Shown here: in pieces, positions 16,193 to 25,749 of the stretch | How the letters are laid out: every line of letters starts with the position of its first letter | Position numbering within the stretch: the first letter of the stretch is position 1 | NCBI RefSeq assembly: GCF_001580995.1 | Contig: NZ_LHZU01000115.1 | Coordinates: 1 to 42,706, forward strand | Length of the DNA stretch: 42,706 nt | Direction of reading: 5' to 3' | DNA from: Acetobacter senegalensis | GTDB taxonomy: Bacteria; Pseudomonadota; Alphaproteobacteria; Acetobacterales; Acetobacteraceae | The notes under the pieces: model-generated | What the model was told of the DNA's origin: nothing | The model's input: only the letters and a program-made list of their open reading frames with translations | Database searches by the model: none | Made by a program: the position numbers and the translations under genes

Positions 16193-17554
16193 TTACGTTA
16201 TCGGCGTTTCAGGAAAGCGTGCGGCTGCCACGGCGGCTTTCTGGCGTTCAGCCAAGGCCTGCTCATCAAATTCCGCAATGATTTCATGGAACAGTTGATA
16301 CCAGTTCATCTTCACCTTCAGGCGCATGAAGACTGAACCAAGCCCCACGGCAGAACGGTCCACCAGCACAAATTCGCGCGGCAGGCGGACGCCGCCCGTG
16401 CGTTGCAGGCCTTCATGCACTTTTGTCAGCACTTCGCGCCCGAACACAGGGTTGCTGTCTTCTTGAATGAACCGTTCACGGTCGTCCATCAGCGGAGCGT
16501 ACAGGAAGCCCGCCCATTCATTCAGCACGTCCACCTTTTCAGGCGTCAGGTTCGTAAAGCCCCAGGCGGCATAAGCCTCGGTCGCCATGGCTTTATCGCC
16601 ACTCTGCAAGGCCCGGTAGAGGTCAATGTTCCCCTTGATGAAGGACGGCTGGAAAATACGGATCGCCCCGAAATCCAGCAGGTTCAGCCCGTAATCATCG
16701 CGCAGGGTGAAGTTGCCCATATGCGGGTCACCATGCACCACGCCATATTGATACAGCGGCAGATACCATGCGCGGAACAGGGAGCGGGCAATCTTCTTTT
16801 TCTGCTCCTCGGTCAGTCCAGCTTCAATTGCGGCGTTCAGACTGCGGCCGCTCACCCACTCCATGGTCAGCAGGCGATGAGTGGAAAGTTCATCAATCGG
16901 CGCAGGAACCGTGATCTCCGGGCAGTCGGCCAGAATGGCGCGATACAGCCGCATGTTGGCGGCCTCCCGCGTGTAGTCCAGTTCCTCCCGCAGGCGTTCG
17001 GCCAGTTCCTCCACCACGTCATCCTGCCGGATGGCGTTATCCAGCCGGTGGTAGACACCAATGGCCATACGGAACTGCCGCAGATCAGACTCCACGGCGG
17101 CTTTCATGTCCGGATATTGCAGCTTGCACGCCACGCGACGGCCGTCTGTCAGCACGGCCTGATGCACCTGCCCCAGACTGGCAGCCGCCGCTGCTTCCCG
17201 CCCGAAGGAGCGGAAATGTTTTTCCCACCCCGGGCCAAGTTCCGCTGCCATACGCCGGCGCACAAAGTTCCAGCCCATAGGTGGGGCGTTGGCCTGAAGT
17301 TCGGCCAGTTCCTTGGCATATTCCTCCGGCAGGGCACCGGGAATGGTGGACAGAAGCTGGGCCGCCTTCATCAACGGGCCTTTCAGCCCCCCCAGCATGG
17401 ATTTCAGATCTTCCGCGTGGGACGCGCCGCCAGACCGCAGGCCTATCTTGTGTCCGGCCATGCGGGCGGCAATGCCGCCTACCGTGCCCGTGGTCTGCAC
17501 CATGCGGCGCAGTTCCCCGAACATGCCGCTGTTATCAAGATCACGTTCTGCCAT
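16193..17554 (-). CDS. ABC1/AarF (UbiB-like) atypical kinase family protein
   Basis: 453 residues. Motifs of the AarF/ADCK/UbiB family are in order: KAAQLLST near 63 (in place of the family KxGQ), an Ala-rich AAAAASLGQVH loop that replaces the Gly-rich ATP loop, ACKLQYPD (Lys of VAVK), EELDYTREAANM, VVHGDPHMGNF (catalytic loop) and LLDFGAI (metal-binding DFG). The family acts on ubiquinone biosynthesis or lipid homeostasis, probably as ATPase or kinase. The gene begins 3 bp after the stop of the M3 peptidase gene, so the two are cotranscribed. Not the same as ubiB itself by context, as no ubi genes are adjacent. Confidence 0.9.
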   Translation of the reverse strand: MAERDLDNSGMFGELRRMVQTTGTVGGIAARMAGHKIGLRSGGASHAEDLKSMLGGLKGPLMKAAQLLSTIPGALPEEYAKELAELQANAPPMGWNFVRRRMAAELGPGWEKHFRSFGREAAAAASLGQVHQAVLTDGRRVACKLQYPDMKAAVESDLRQFRMAIGVYHRLDNAIRQDDVVEELAERLREELDYTREAANMRLYRAILADCPEITVPAPIDELSTHRLLTMEWVSGRSLNAAIEAGLTEEQKKKIARSLFRAWYLPLYQYGVVHGDPHMGNFTLRDDYGLNLLDFGAIRIFQPSFIKGNIDLYRALQSGDKAMATEAYAAWGFTNLTPEKVDVLNEWAGFLYAPLMDDRERFIQEDSNPVFGREVLTKVHEGLQRTGGVRLPREFVLVDRSAVGLGSVFMRLKVKMNWYQLFHEIIAEFDEQALAERQKAAVAAARFPETPIT

Positions 17555-17557
17555 TGC

Positions 17558-19402
17558 TCAGGCCTGCTCCAACTGGTCAATAAAGCCGGAAATCACATCC
17601 AGCCCCTTGCGCCAGAAATTGGGGTCGGACGCATCAAGCCCGAAGGGTGCCAGCAGTTCCTTGTGGCGCAGCGTGCCACCGGCTTCCAGCATGGCAATAT
17701 ATTTGTCCTGAAAGCCCGGAGTGCCATCCGTGAACACACCATACAGGGCGTTCACCAGACAGTCCCCAAACGCGTAGGCATACACATAGAACGGTGAGTG
17801 GATGAAGTGCGGAATATACGCCCAGAACACATCATAGTCCGGAGTAAAGTTGAAGGCCGGACCAAGGCTTTCCGTCTGCACCTGCCGCCAGATCTCGCCA
17901 ATGCGTTCGGGCAGCAGTTCACCGCTTTTGCGTTCATCATGCACGCGGGTTTCAAATTCGTAGAACGCAATCTGGCGCACCACGGTGTTGAGCATATCTT
18001 CCACCTTGCCCGCCAGCAGGGTGCGCTTGCGGGCAGGGTCCTGCTCAGCATCCAGCAGGGACTGGAAGGTGAGCATTTCACCAAACACACTGGCCGTTTC
18101 AGCCAGTGTAAGCGGCGTGTTGGACAGGAAGTAACCCTGCCTGGCTGCCAGAACCTGATGCACGCCATGCCCAAGCTCATGCGCAAGCGTCATCACATCG
18201 CGCGTGCGGCCATGATAGTTGAGCAGAATGAAGGGATGCGCAGACGGCACGGTGGGGTGCGCGAACGCGCCAGGTGACTTGCCGGGTGCAGGTGGCACGT
18301 CAATCCACGGATGGGTGAGGAAGGTGTTGATCACCTTGCCCATGCGCGGATCAAACCCATCATAGGCTTTCTGTACAATCTGCTTGGCTTCGTCCCACGG
18401 GATCTTGCGGTCTTCACAGCCGGGCAGCGGGGCATTGCGGTCCCAATGCTCCAGCTTGTCCAGCCCCATCCATTTGGCCTTCAGCGCGTAATAGCGGTGC
18501 GCCAGACGCGGGTAATCCTGCCTTACGGCGGAAACCAGCGCATCCACCACCTCGTCTTCCACCATGTTGGAAAGATTGCGGGAGGATGTGGGCCGCGCAT
18601 AATGGCGCAGACCATCAGAGATAGCCTTATCCTTGGCCAGTGTGTTGGTAATCAGCGCAAACAGGCGAATATTGGCCCCGAACACGGCCCCAACAGCCTT
18701 GCCTGCGCGTTCACGCACACCGCGGTCAGAATCGGAAAGCCGGTTCAGCGCATCGCCAACCGTCACCTCCTCGCCATCCAGCGTGACACGCAGGGCGGCA
18801 ATGGTCTCATCAAACAGGCGGGACCAGGACTGCGCTCCGGTAACGGATTTTTCCAGCAGCACCTTTTCCACCTCATCAGAAAGCTGATGCGGGCGGAACA
18901 GGCGCGTGTCACGCAGGAAAGGCTTCCAGTGCGCCAGTGCGGGGTCCTGCAACTTCTGCTCCAGATCCGCATCTTCAATGCGGTTCAGTTCCAAGGTGAA
19001 GAACAGCAGATAAGCAGAGATATCGGTCAGTTTTTCATTGATGGACTGACTGAACCGGCTAATGGCTGCATCGGATGAATTGGCGGCAAACAGCAGGGAG
19101 GCGTAGGAGCCTGCCTTGCCCAGAAGCTCCTCAATAGCTTCCCCTTCCGCAATGGCTTTGGCCAGATCCGCGCCGGACAGATCTGCCAGCTTGCCCTGAT
19201 ACCGGGCAGCAAAGGCTTTGGCCTGCTTTTCAGCCGTAGCCAGATCCTGCGTCAGGGCGGGATCATCCATCCCGGCATACAGCGCGGAAAGGTCCCACCG
19301 GGGGAGCGCCGGAGCCTCGGCAGAGGCGGGAGAAGACACAGCCGTTTCAGCGGCCAGAGCCGGAAACTGCTGAAAACGGGGGAGAAGCGTCATGTGTTGC
19401 AT
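17558..19402 (-). CDS. pepF: M3 family oligoendopeptidase F-like metallopeptidase
   Basis: About 614 residues from the ATG at 19402 (other in-frame starts at 19462 and 19393; none has a good ribosome site). The zinc motif HELGH is in TLAHELGHGVHQVLAA, and the partner glutamate lies in LAETASVFGEML, as in M3B oligoendopeptidases, which cut peptides of about 6-17 residues in the cytoplasm. The downstream TPDYDVFWAYIPHFIHSPFY is the conserved substrate loop with Tyr and His. No signal peptide. Followed 3 bp later by the AarF-like gene. Confidence 0.92.
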   Translation of the reverse strand: MQHMTLLPRFQQFPALAAETAVSSPASAEAPALPRWDLSALYAGMDDPALTQDLATAEKQAKAFAARYQGKLADLSGADLAKAIAEGEAIEELLGKAGSYASLLFAANSSDAAISRFSQSINEKLTDISAYLLFFTLELNRIEDADLEQKLQDPALAHWKPFLRDTRLFRPHQLSDEVEKVLLEKSVTGAQSWSRLFDETIAALRVTLDGEEVTVGDALNRLSDSDRGVRERAGKAVGAVFGANIRLFALITNTLAKDKAISDGLRHYARPTSSRNLSNMVEDEVVDALVSAVRQDYPRLAHRYYALKAKWMGLDKLEHWDRNAPLPGCEDRKIPWDEAKQIVQKAYDGFDPRMGKVINTFLTHPWIDVPPAPGKSPGAFAHPTVPSAHPFILLNYHGRTRDVMTLAHELGHGVHQVLAARQGYFLSNTPLTLAETASVFGEMLTFQSLLDAEQDPARKRTLLAGKVEDMLNTVVRQIAFYEFETRVHDERKSGELLPERIGEIWRQVQTESLGPAFNFTPDYDVFWAYIPHFIHSPFYVYAYAFGDCLVNALYGVFTDGTPGFQDKYIAMLEAGGTLRHKELLAPFGLDASDPNFWRKGLDVISGFIDQLEQA

Positions 19403-19477
19403 GGGGCCACTGTAACGCGCAATTTTGCTACGCGCGACCCCACAGAATGCAAGACGGATCACACTGCGAACAGAACA

Positions 19478-19510
19478 GGCGGGGAGAAGGCTTTCGCCCC
19501 CTGCCCCGCC
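19478..19510 (-). terminator. Possible gltB terminator hairpin
   Basis: Perfect 7-bp inverted repeat GGCGGGG/CCCCGCC with a 19-nt loop, 40 bp after the gltB stop. On the minus strand a T-containing stretch (TGTTCTGTTC) follows but there is no solid T tract. Confidence 0.35.
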
Positions 19511-19549
19511 CGTTTGCGGCTGCCCTGTTCAGTGTGCCTTGCAGCCTGT

Positions 19550-22500
19550 TCAGGCAGACTGTTTCTGCGCTTCCTGCAGCACCTCAAAGCCGATAATCCG
19601 CGCATAATCCTGCGGGACAATCTGCCAGAAGCGCGGCAGAACCTCATCCCACTTGTGCAGCAGCATGGTGGCGTAGGGGGAGCCCGTTTCTTCAACGTGG
19701 CGTTCCACCAATGCTTTTAGTTTATCTGCCCATTCGCCCTGTGCAACGCGCGTCCAGAGCAGAGACTCCGGATTCACCTTGCGTTCAAAGCTGTTGTCAT
19801 CATCCAGCACAAAGGCCATGCCGCCGGTAAAGCCCGCGCCAAAATTGTCACCAATAGGCCCAAGGATCACCACCGTGCCGCCTGTCATGTATTCACAGGC
19901 GTTAGACCCACAGCCTTCAATCACGGCAACCGCGCCAGAGTTACGCACGGCAAAGCGCTCACCGGCCTGGCCTGCGGCGTAAAGCTCGCCCGCCGTGGCA
20001 CCATACAGCACGGTATTGCCGATAATGGCGTTCTGGTTGCACACCAGCAACGAGGACGGAGACGGCCGCACGCTGATGGTGGCGCCGGAGAGGCCCTTGC
20101 CCACGTAATCGTTGGCGTCGCCCAGCACTTCCAGCTTGATGCCCTGCACCGCAAACGCCCCCAGAGACTGCCCGGCAGACCCGCGCAACCGCACCGTAAG
20201 GTGGCCCGGCGCCAGCGTTTTCATGCCAAACTGCCGCACAATCAGAGAGGACATGCGCGTGCCAATGGCGCGCTGCGTGTTCTGCACATTGTAGTGCAGT
20301 TGCATTTTCTCCCCGTGGTCAAACAGCGGCTTGGCATCACTGATCATCTGCGCATCCAGCGTGTCCGGCACCTCGTTCCGGCCATCCAGCGTGCAGTAAC
20401 GGGCAAACGGCCCCGGATCTGCCTGAGAGAGCAGAGAGTTCAGATCCAGATCATCCAGATAATCCGCACCACGGGAGACCTGCCGCAGCAGATCGGTCCG
20501 GCCGATCACCTCGTTCAGGGTCCGGAAGCCCAGAGACGCCAGAATATTGCGCACATCTTCCGCAATGAAGGAGAACAGGTTGATCACCTTCTCCGGCGTG
20601 CCTTCAAACTTCTTGCGCAGTTCTTCATCCTGAGAGCACACACCCACCGGGCAGGTGTTGGAGTGGCACTGCCGCACCATGATGCAGCCCATGGCCACAA
20701 GGCTGGCCGTGCCAATACCAAACTCCTCGGCCCCCAGCATGGCGGCAATCACCACGTCACGCCCGGTCTTGATACCGCCATCCGTGCGCAGCTTCACGCG
20801 GTGGCGCAGACGGTTGAGCATCAGCACCTGATGCGCTTCAGCCAGACCCAGTTCCCACGGCAGGCCCGCATATTTCACGGATGTCTGCGGGCTGGCCCCT
20901 GTGCCGCCGGAATGACCGGAAATGAGGATGGCATCAGCTTTCGCCTTGGCCACACCTGCGGCAATGGTGCCAATGCCAGACCGCGCCACCAGCTTGACGG
21001 TGACAGTCGCCTCCGGATTGATCTGCTTCAGATCATAGATAAGCTGCGCCAGATCCTCGATGGAATAGATATCGTGGTGCGGCGGCGGAGAGATCAGCGT
21101 CACACCCGGCGTAGCATGGCGCAGCTTGGCAATAAGCTGCGTCACCTTGAAGCCGGGAAGCTGCCCGCCTTCACCCGGTTTAGCACCCTGCGCCACCTTG
21201 ATTTCAAGCTCACGGCAGTCATTCAGATACTGCGCGGTCACCCCGAAGCGGCCTGATGCCACCTGCTTGATGGCGGAGGATGCGTTATCACCGTTCGGGC
21301 GCGGCTTGGCGCGTGCCGGGTCTTCCCCACCTTCACCGGAATCAGACTTCGCGCCAATGCGGTTCATGGCGATGGAGAGCGTTTCATGCGCTTCCGGGCT
21401 CAGCGCGCCCAGCGAAATGGCAGGCGCAATCAGCCGCTTGCGCAGCAGAGTGATGCTTTCCACTTCATCTACCGGAATAGGCGTACGCCCTTCACGGAAG
21501 TCCAGCAGATCCCGCAGAGCCACAGGGGGCTGCGCCCGCACGGCATCCGCATAGCGTTTGTAGATGGTAAAACTGTCCGTTGCCACTGCGGTTTGCAGCA
21601 TATGGATCAGCGTGCCATCAAACGCGTGCTGCTCCCCACTGCGCCGCATTTTATACAGGCCGCCCACCGGCAGGGCGAGGGTTGTGGCATCCCATGCCTC
21701 GCCATGGAAGGTCAGCACATTGCGGGCAATACCGGAGAGGCCGATACCCGAAATACGGGACGGCATGCCGGGGAAGAATTCCGCCGTCAGCGCGCGGGAA
21801 AGACCGACCGCTTCAAAATTGCACCCGCCACGGTAAGACGCCACAATGGAAATGCCCATTTTGGACATGATCTTGAGCAGACCCTTGTCCACCGCCTTGC
21901 GGTAGCGTTCCATGCATTCACGCAGGCTGAACGTGCCAAACAGGCCCCGACGGTGCCGGTCTGCAATACATTCCTGCGCCAGATACGGGTTAACCGTGGT
22001 GGCCCCTACCCCGATCGTGACGGCAATGGCGTGTACATCAAGCGCTGTGGAGGTCCGCACGTTCAGGGACGTGAAAGTCCGCAGGGACGTGCGCACCAGA
22101 TGCGTGTGCACCGCGCCAGTGGCCAGAATCATGGGAATATAGGCACGGCTGGGAGACTGGTTCTCGTCACTCAGGAACACATGCGTGCACCCGCCGCGCA
22201 CGGCTTCTTCCGCTTCACGCCGGATACGGGCAATGGCTTCGCGCAGTCCTGTCTCGCCATCCTTTACCGGGAAGGTGCAGTCAATCACGCAGCCAGAAGC
22301 ACCGCAGAACGCCCGCAGGGATTCATACTCGCCAGAGGTCAGAACCGGGCTGGGCAGTTGCAGCATTTCACACTGGTCAGCAGACTGATCCAGAATATTG
22401 CCCAGATTGCCCAACCGGGTGGCAAGGCTCATCACCCGTGATTCCCGCAGGGAGTCGATCGGCGGGTTGGTAACCTGACTGAACCCCTGACGGAAATAAT

Positions 22501-24106
22501 GCGCCAGACCCCGATAACGGGGAGAAAGCACGGCCAGCGGCGTATCATCCCCCATGGAACCAATGGCTTCCGTGCCATTTTCAACCATGGGCTGCAGGAT
22601 GGTTTCCAGATCTTCCAGCGTGGTGCCGACGGCCAACTGGCGGCGGCGCAGTTCCTCGCCCTGATAATTCACAGGCTCGGTCACATCAGAGCGCACAATG
22701 GAACCAATTTTCTGGATACGCCCCACCCAGGAGGAAAATTCCTGACGGGCGGCCAGAAGATCCAGCAGTTCTTCATTGCCATACAGTTTGGGTGTTTGCA
22801 GGTCCACGCCAATCACGTCACCCGGCCCAAGGCGGCCACGCTTGACCACATTGGCTTCGGGCACCCGCACCATGCCGGTTTCAGACCCCACAATCAGCAG
22901 GCCATCAGCCGTTACGGTATAGCGCAGGGGGCGCAGGCCGGAACGGTCCAGCCCGGCGATCACCCACCGGCCATCCGTGGCGCACAGGGCGGCGGGGCCA
23001 TCCCACGGTTCCATCACGGCGTTGCAGTAGGCAAACATGTCCCGGTGGGACTGCTTCATGGAGGAATTGCCCCCCACGCTGGCAGGCACCATCAGCGCCT
23101 TGGCCGCAGGCGCGTCCCGCCCGGAGAAGGTCAGCAGTTCAAACACGTTATCCAGAATGGCGGTATCAGACCCACCCGCCTGCACCAGCGGTTTGATATC
23201 CTCCATCCACGGGTCAAGCTCTGGATGAGACAGCCGTGTTTCATGGCTTTTCATCCAGTTGACGTTACCGGAAATGGTGTTGATTTCCCCGTTATGGGCC
23301 AGCCGCCGGAATGGCTGCGCCAGCTTCCATGTGGGGAAGGTGTTTGTAGAATAGCGCTGGTGATAAATGGCAAACCGGCTGACAAAGCGCTTGTCCAGAA
23401 GATCCGGATAGAACTCGGTCAGATGCTCGGCCAGGAACATCCCCTTATAGATGATCGAACGGCAGGAGAGCGAGCAGATATACAGGTCCACCTGCGCCGC
23501 AATGGCTGCTTTCTCGATCTTGCGCCGGATGACGTACAGATCACGTTCAAACGCATCTTCCGCCTTGCCGGGCAGATTGCGGATCATGATCTGTTCAATT
23601 TCCGGCCGGGTGGCGTTCGCCTTTTCCCCAATGCAGGACGTATCAATCGGCACCTGACGCCAGCCGTAAATGCCGTAACCAAACGCCAGAATCTCGGTTT
23701 CAATAATCTGGCGGCACTGTTCCTGCGCGGTCAGGTCCGTCTTGGGCAGAAACACCTGCCCCACAGCAATAATGGTGCCGTCTTCAGGCTGATCACCCGT
23801 GCTGGTGATGGCATCGGCAAAGAAATCCTGCGGAATTTCAACGTGAATCCCTGCGCCGTCACCCGTTTTGCCGTCAGCATCCACCGCGCCGCGGTGCCAG
23901 ATGGCACTCAGCGCCGCAATGCCAGCTTCCACCACATCACGCCGGCTTTTGCCATCAAGGGCGGCAATCAGACCAACGCCGCAGGAATCACGTTCATCCG
24001 CAGGGTCATACAGCCCTTCAAGCGCGGCAACGTTGTTGTCCCATGCTTCCAGAAAAGCCTCGGCGCTTTCACCCATTCCGGTGTTCGGGAGCTTGTCCAT
24101 ATCCAT
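19550..24106 (-). CDS. gltB: Glutamate synthase (NADPH) large subunit
   Basis: 1518 residues, the normal length. Catalyses the glutamine-amidotransfer and synthase half-reactions of glutamate synthase. Seen: N-terminal nucleophile Cys42 in ERDSCGVGLIAAL, so about 41 residues are a propeptide to be removed; the HQRYSTNTFPTW and HNGEINT motifs of the class II glutaminase domain; the FMN domain with SGHSGGTGASPQTS; the 3Fe-4S cysteines in CIMVRQCHSNTCPVGVC; and a C-terminal GXGXG beta-helix region (SGAVAVIEGCGSNACEYMTGG). Its start overlaps the gltD stop by one base (TAATG). Confidence 0.97.
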   Translation of the reverse strand: MDMDKLPNTGMGESAEAFLEAWDNNVAALEGLYDPADERDSCGVGLIAALDGKSRRDVVEAGIAALSAIWHRGAVDADGKTGDGAGIHVEIPQDFFADAITSTGDQPEDGTIIAVGQVFLPKTDLTAQEQCRQIIETEILAFGYGIYGWRQVPIDTSCIGEKANATRPEIEQIMIRNLPGKAEDAFERDLYVIRRKIEKAAIAAQVDLYICSLSCRSIIYKGMFLAEHLTEFYPDLLDKRFVSRFAIYHQRYSTNTFPTWKLAQPFRRLAHNGEINTISGNVNWMKSHETRLSHPELDPWMEDIKPLVQAGGSDTAILDNVFELLTFSGRDAPAAKALMVPASVGGNSSMKQSHRDMFAYCNAVMEPWDGPAALCATDGRWVIAGLDRSGLRPLRYTVTADGLLIVGSETGMVRVPEANVVKRGRLGPGDVIGVDLQTPKLYGNEELLDLLAARQEFSSWVGRIQKIGSIVRSDVTEPVNYQGEELRRRQLAVGTTLEDLETILQPMVENGTEAIGSMGDDTPLAVLSPRYRGLAHYFRQGFSQVTNPPIDSLRESRVMSLATRLGNLGNILDQSADQCEMLQLPSPVLTSGEYESLRAFCGASGCVIDCTFPVKDGETGLREAIARIRREAEEAVRGGCTHVFLSDENQSPSRAYIPMILATGAVHTHLVRTSLRTFTSLNVRTSTALDVHAIAVTIGVGATTVNPYLAQECIADRHRRGLFGTFSLRECMERYRKAVDKGLLKIMSKMGISIVASYRGGCNFEAVGLSRALTAEFFPGMPSRISGIGLSGIARNVLTFHGEAWDATTLALPVGGLYKMRRSGEQHAFDGTLIHMLQTAVATDSFTIYKRYADAVRAQPPVALRDLLDFREGRTPIPVDEVESITLLRKRLIAPAISLGALSPEAHETLSIAMNRIGAKSDSGEGGEDPARAKPRPNGDNASSAIKQVASGRFGVTAQYLNDCRELEIKVAQGAKPGEGGQLPGFKVTQLIAKLRHATPGVTLISPPPHHDIYSIEDLAQLIYDLKQINPEATVTVKLVARSGIGTIAAGVAKAKADAILISGHSGGTGASPQTSVKYAGLPWELGLAEAHQVLMLNRLRHRVKLRTDGGIKTGRDVVIAAMLGAEEFGIGTASLVAMGCIMVRQCHSNTCPVGVCSQDEELRKKFEGTPEKVINLFSFIAEDVRNILASLGFRTLNEVIGRTDLLRQVSRGADYLDDLDLNSLLSQADPGPFARYCTLDGRNEVPDTLDAQMISDAKPLFDHGEKMQLHYNVQNTQRAIGTRMSSLIVRQFGMKTLAPGHLTVRLRGSAGQSLGAFAVQGIKLEVLGDANDYVGKGLSGATISVRPSPSSLLVCNQNAIIGNTVLYGATAGELYAAGQAGERFAVRNSGAVAVIEGCGSNACEYMTGGTVVILGPIGDNFGAGFTGGMAFVLDDDNSFERKVNPESLLWTRVAQGEWADKLKALVERHVEETGSPYATMLLHKWDEVLPRFWQIVPQDYARIIGFEVLQEAQKQSA

Positions 24107-25554
24107 TACCCCTGCTCCGCCACGGCATCGGCAGATGCGTTTGCTTTAATCCATTTATGAATGCGTTCGGCGGCATCCCGCCCATCCCGGATGGCCCACA
24201 CCACAAGGCTGGCGCCGCGCACAATATCACCCGCGGCAAACACGCCCGGCAGGGTGGTCATGAAGCTATCCTGCCGCACCTTGAGCGTACCCCAGCGCGA
24301 AACTGCCAGATCAGGCTGTCCCCACAACTGCGGCAGGGGTTCCGGATCAAACCCCAGCGCCGTGATGACCAGATCCGCATCCAGCGTGAAAGAACTGCCT
24401 TCCAACGGCTCAACGGACTGACGGCCCGTAGGGTCCGCCATGCCCAGCTTCATGCGGGTGGCGCGCACGCCTGTCACATGGTCATCACCCAGAAACGCTT
24501 CCGGGGCGGCCAGCCAGACAAACTCCACACCTTCCTCTTCCGCATTTTTCACTTCCCGTGCGGAGCCCGGCATATTGGCCTTGTCACGCCGGTAGAGGCA
24601 TTTCACGGATTTTGCCCCTTGCCGGATGGCGGTGCGCACGCAGTCCATGGCGGTATCCCCACCACCCAGCACCACCACGTTCTTGCCTGCGGCATCCAGC
24701 CCTTTGGCGTCTTCAGGCAACGTATCACCCAGAGAACGACGGTTGGAGGCGGTCAGATAATCCAGCGCGCGTTCAATGCCGGGCAGGCCAGCACCGGGGC
24801 CACCAATTTCACGGGCCTTGTACACGCCAGTGGCAATCAGCAGGGCTTCATGCTTCTTGCGCAGCTCCGCAAACGGGATTTCGCCTTCCGCGTCTCCAAC
24901 GCCCTGCCCCAGATGGAAGGTGACGCCACTGTCTTCCAGCAGCCTGTGGCGGCGAGAGACAATGTCCTTCTCCAGCTTGAAGCCGGGAATACCATAGACC
25001 AGCAGGCCGCCTACGCGGTCATACCGATCATACACATGCACCTGATACCCAACGGCGCGCAGGCGTTCCGCCGCAGCAAGCCCTGCGGGGCCAGCGCCCA
25101 CAATGCCAACGGATTCCGGCCGTTCGCGCAGCGGACGGGTGGGCTTGACCCATCCGTTCTCAAACGCGGTATCGGTAATGTACCGCTCCACCGCACCAAT
25201 GGTCACGCTTTCAAAACCGGGTTCAATCACGCAGTTGCCTTCACACAGGCGATCCTGCGGGCAGATGCGGCCACAGATTTCAGGAAACGTGTTGGTGGCG
25301 GAAGAGACCTCATACGCCTCCTCCAGCCGACCGTTTGCGGTCAGCATCAGCCAATCGGGGATATTGTTGCCTAGCGGGCAGTGCACGGAACAGAACGGCA
25401 CGCCGCACTGAGAGCATCGGCTAGCCTGCTCCGCTGCCTTAACCGGTTTGAAATCTTCATAAATCTCATCAAAATCGGCCCGCCGGTTCTGGGCGGTCCG
25501 TTTTTCAGGCTGCTGCTGCGCAACAGAGACAAATTTCAGCATCGGTGTGGTCAT
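24106..25554 (-). CDS. gltD: Glutamate synthase (NADPH) small subunit
   Basis: 482 residues from ATG at 25554; an in-frame ATG at 25638 would add 28 residues of no conservation. The protein passes electrons from NADPH through FAD and 4Fe-4S clusters to GltB. N-terminal cysteines for the clusters are in CSQCGVPFCSVHCPLGN and CGRICPQDRLCEGNC; the FAD fold is at VGIVGAGPAGLAAAERL; the NADPH fold is at VVVLGGGDTAMDCVRTA; and a final GVFAAGDIVRGASL FAD motif is present. First gene of the gltD-gltB operon, with gltB starting inside its stop codon. The order gltD then gltB is the reverse of E. coli. Confidence 0.97.
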   Translation of the reverse strand: MTTPMLKFVSVAQQQPEKRTAQNRRADFDEIYEDFKPVKAAEQASRCSQCGVPFCSVHCPLGNNIPDWLMLTANGRLEEAYEVSSATNTFPEICGRICPQDRLCEGNCVIEPGFESVTIGAVERYITDTAFENGWVKPTRPLRERPESVGIVGAGPAGLAAAERLRAVGYQVHVYDRYDRVGGLLVYGIPGFKLEKDIVSRRHRLLEDSGVTFHLGQGVGDAEGEIPFAELRKKHEALLIATGVYKAREIGGPGAGLPGIERALDYLTASNRRSLGDTLPEDAKGLDAAGKNVVVLGGGDTAMDCVRTAIRQGAKSVKCLYRRDKANMPGSAREVKNAEEEGVEFVWLAAPEAFLGDDHVTGVRATRMKLGMADPTGRQSVEPLEGSSFTLDADLVITALGFDPEPLPQLWGQPDLAVSRWGTLKVRQDSFMTTLPGVFAAGDIVRGASLVVWAIRDGRDAAERIHKWIKANASADAVAEQG

Positions 25555-25642
25555 GCGGCAATTCCCGAAGAAAGGGCGCGTCAAGACAGACCTCGCCCCC
25601 AGACAAGCGAACCTCAGGTAGCGCCTTACCCCATGCAATGAA

Positions 25643-25665
25643 AAGACAGTATTGCTGTCCTTTCT
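25643..25665 (-). terminator. Possible terminator of the NDUFA9-like gene
   Basis: On the minus strand, stem GACAG/CTGTC with a 5-nt loop followed by TTTTC, about 90 bp after the stop of the NDUFA9-like gene and before gltD. Short stem, so only modest confidence. Confidence 0.4.
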
Positions 25666-25749
25666 TTCTTTTTTACCGATTCAGATCAAAATAAACCAAA
25701 AATCCTATATGATTTAAGTATCAAACCGGACCTATATACCCCTAACCTC

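Noticed and set aside
15972..16336. Two overlapping plus-strand frames (about 108-114 codons) before the AarF-like gene end
   Set aside because: They run into the 3' end of the AarF-like gene antisense and lack ribosome sites.
16403..17797. 464-codon plus-strand frame antisense to the AarF-like gene
   Set aside because: AarF motifs are intact on the minus strand; the frame also runs across the operon junction.
22499..24160. 553-codon plus-strand frame antisense to gltB
   Set aside because: Covers conserved glutaminase domain of gltB in opposite sense; the translation has no recognisable domain and shadow-like composition.
24043..25374. 443-codon plus-strand frame antisense to gltD
   Set aside because: GltD is complete on the minus strand with FAD, NADPH and cluster motifs; this is a shadow.
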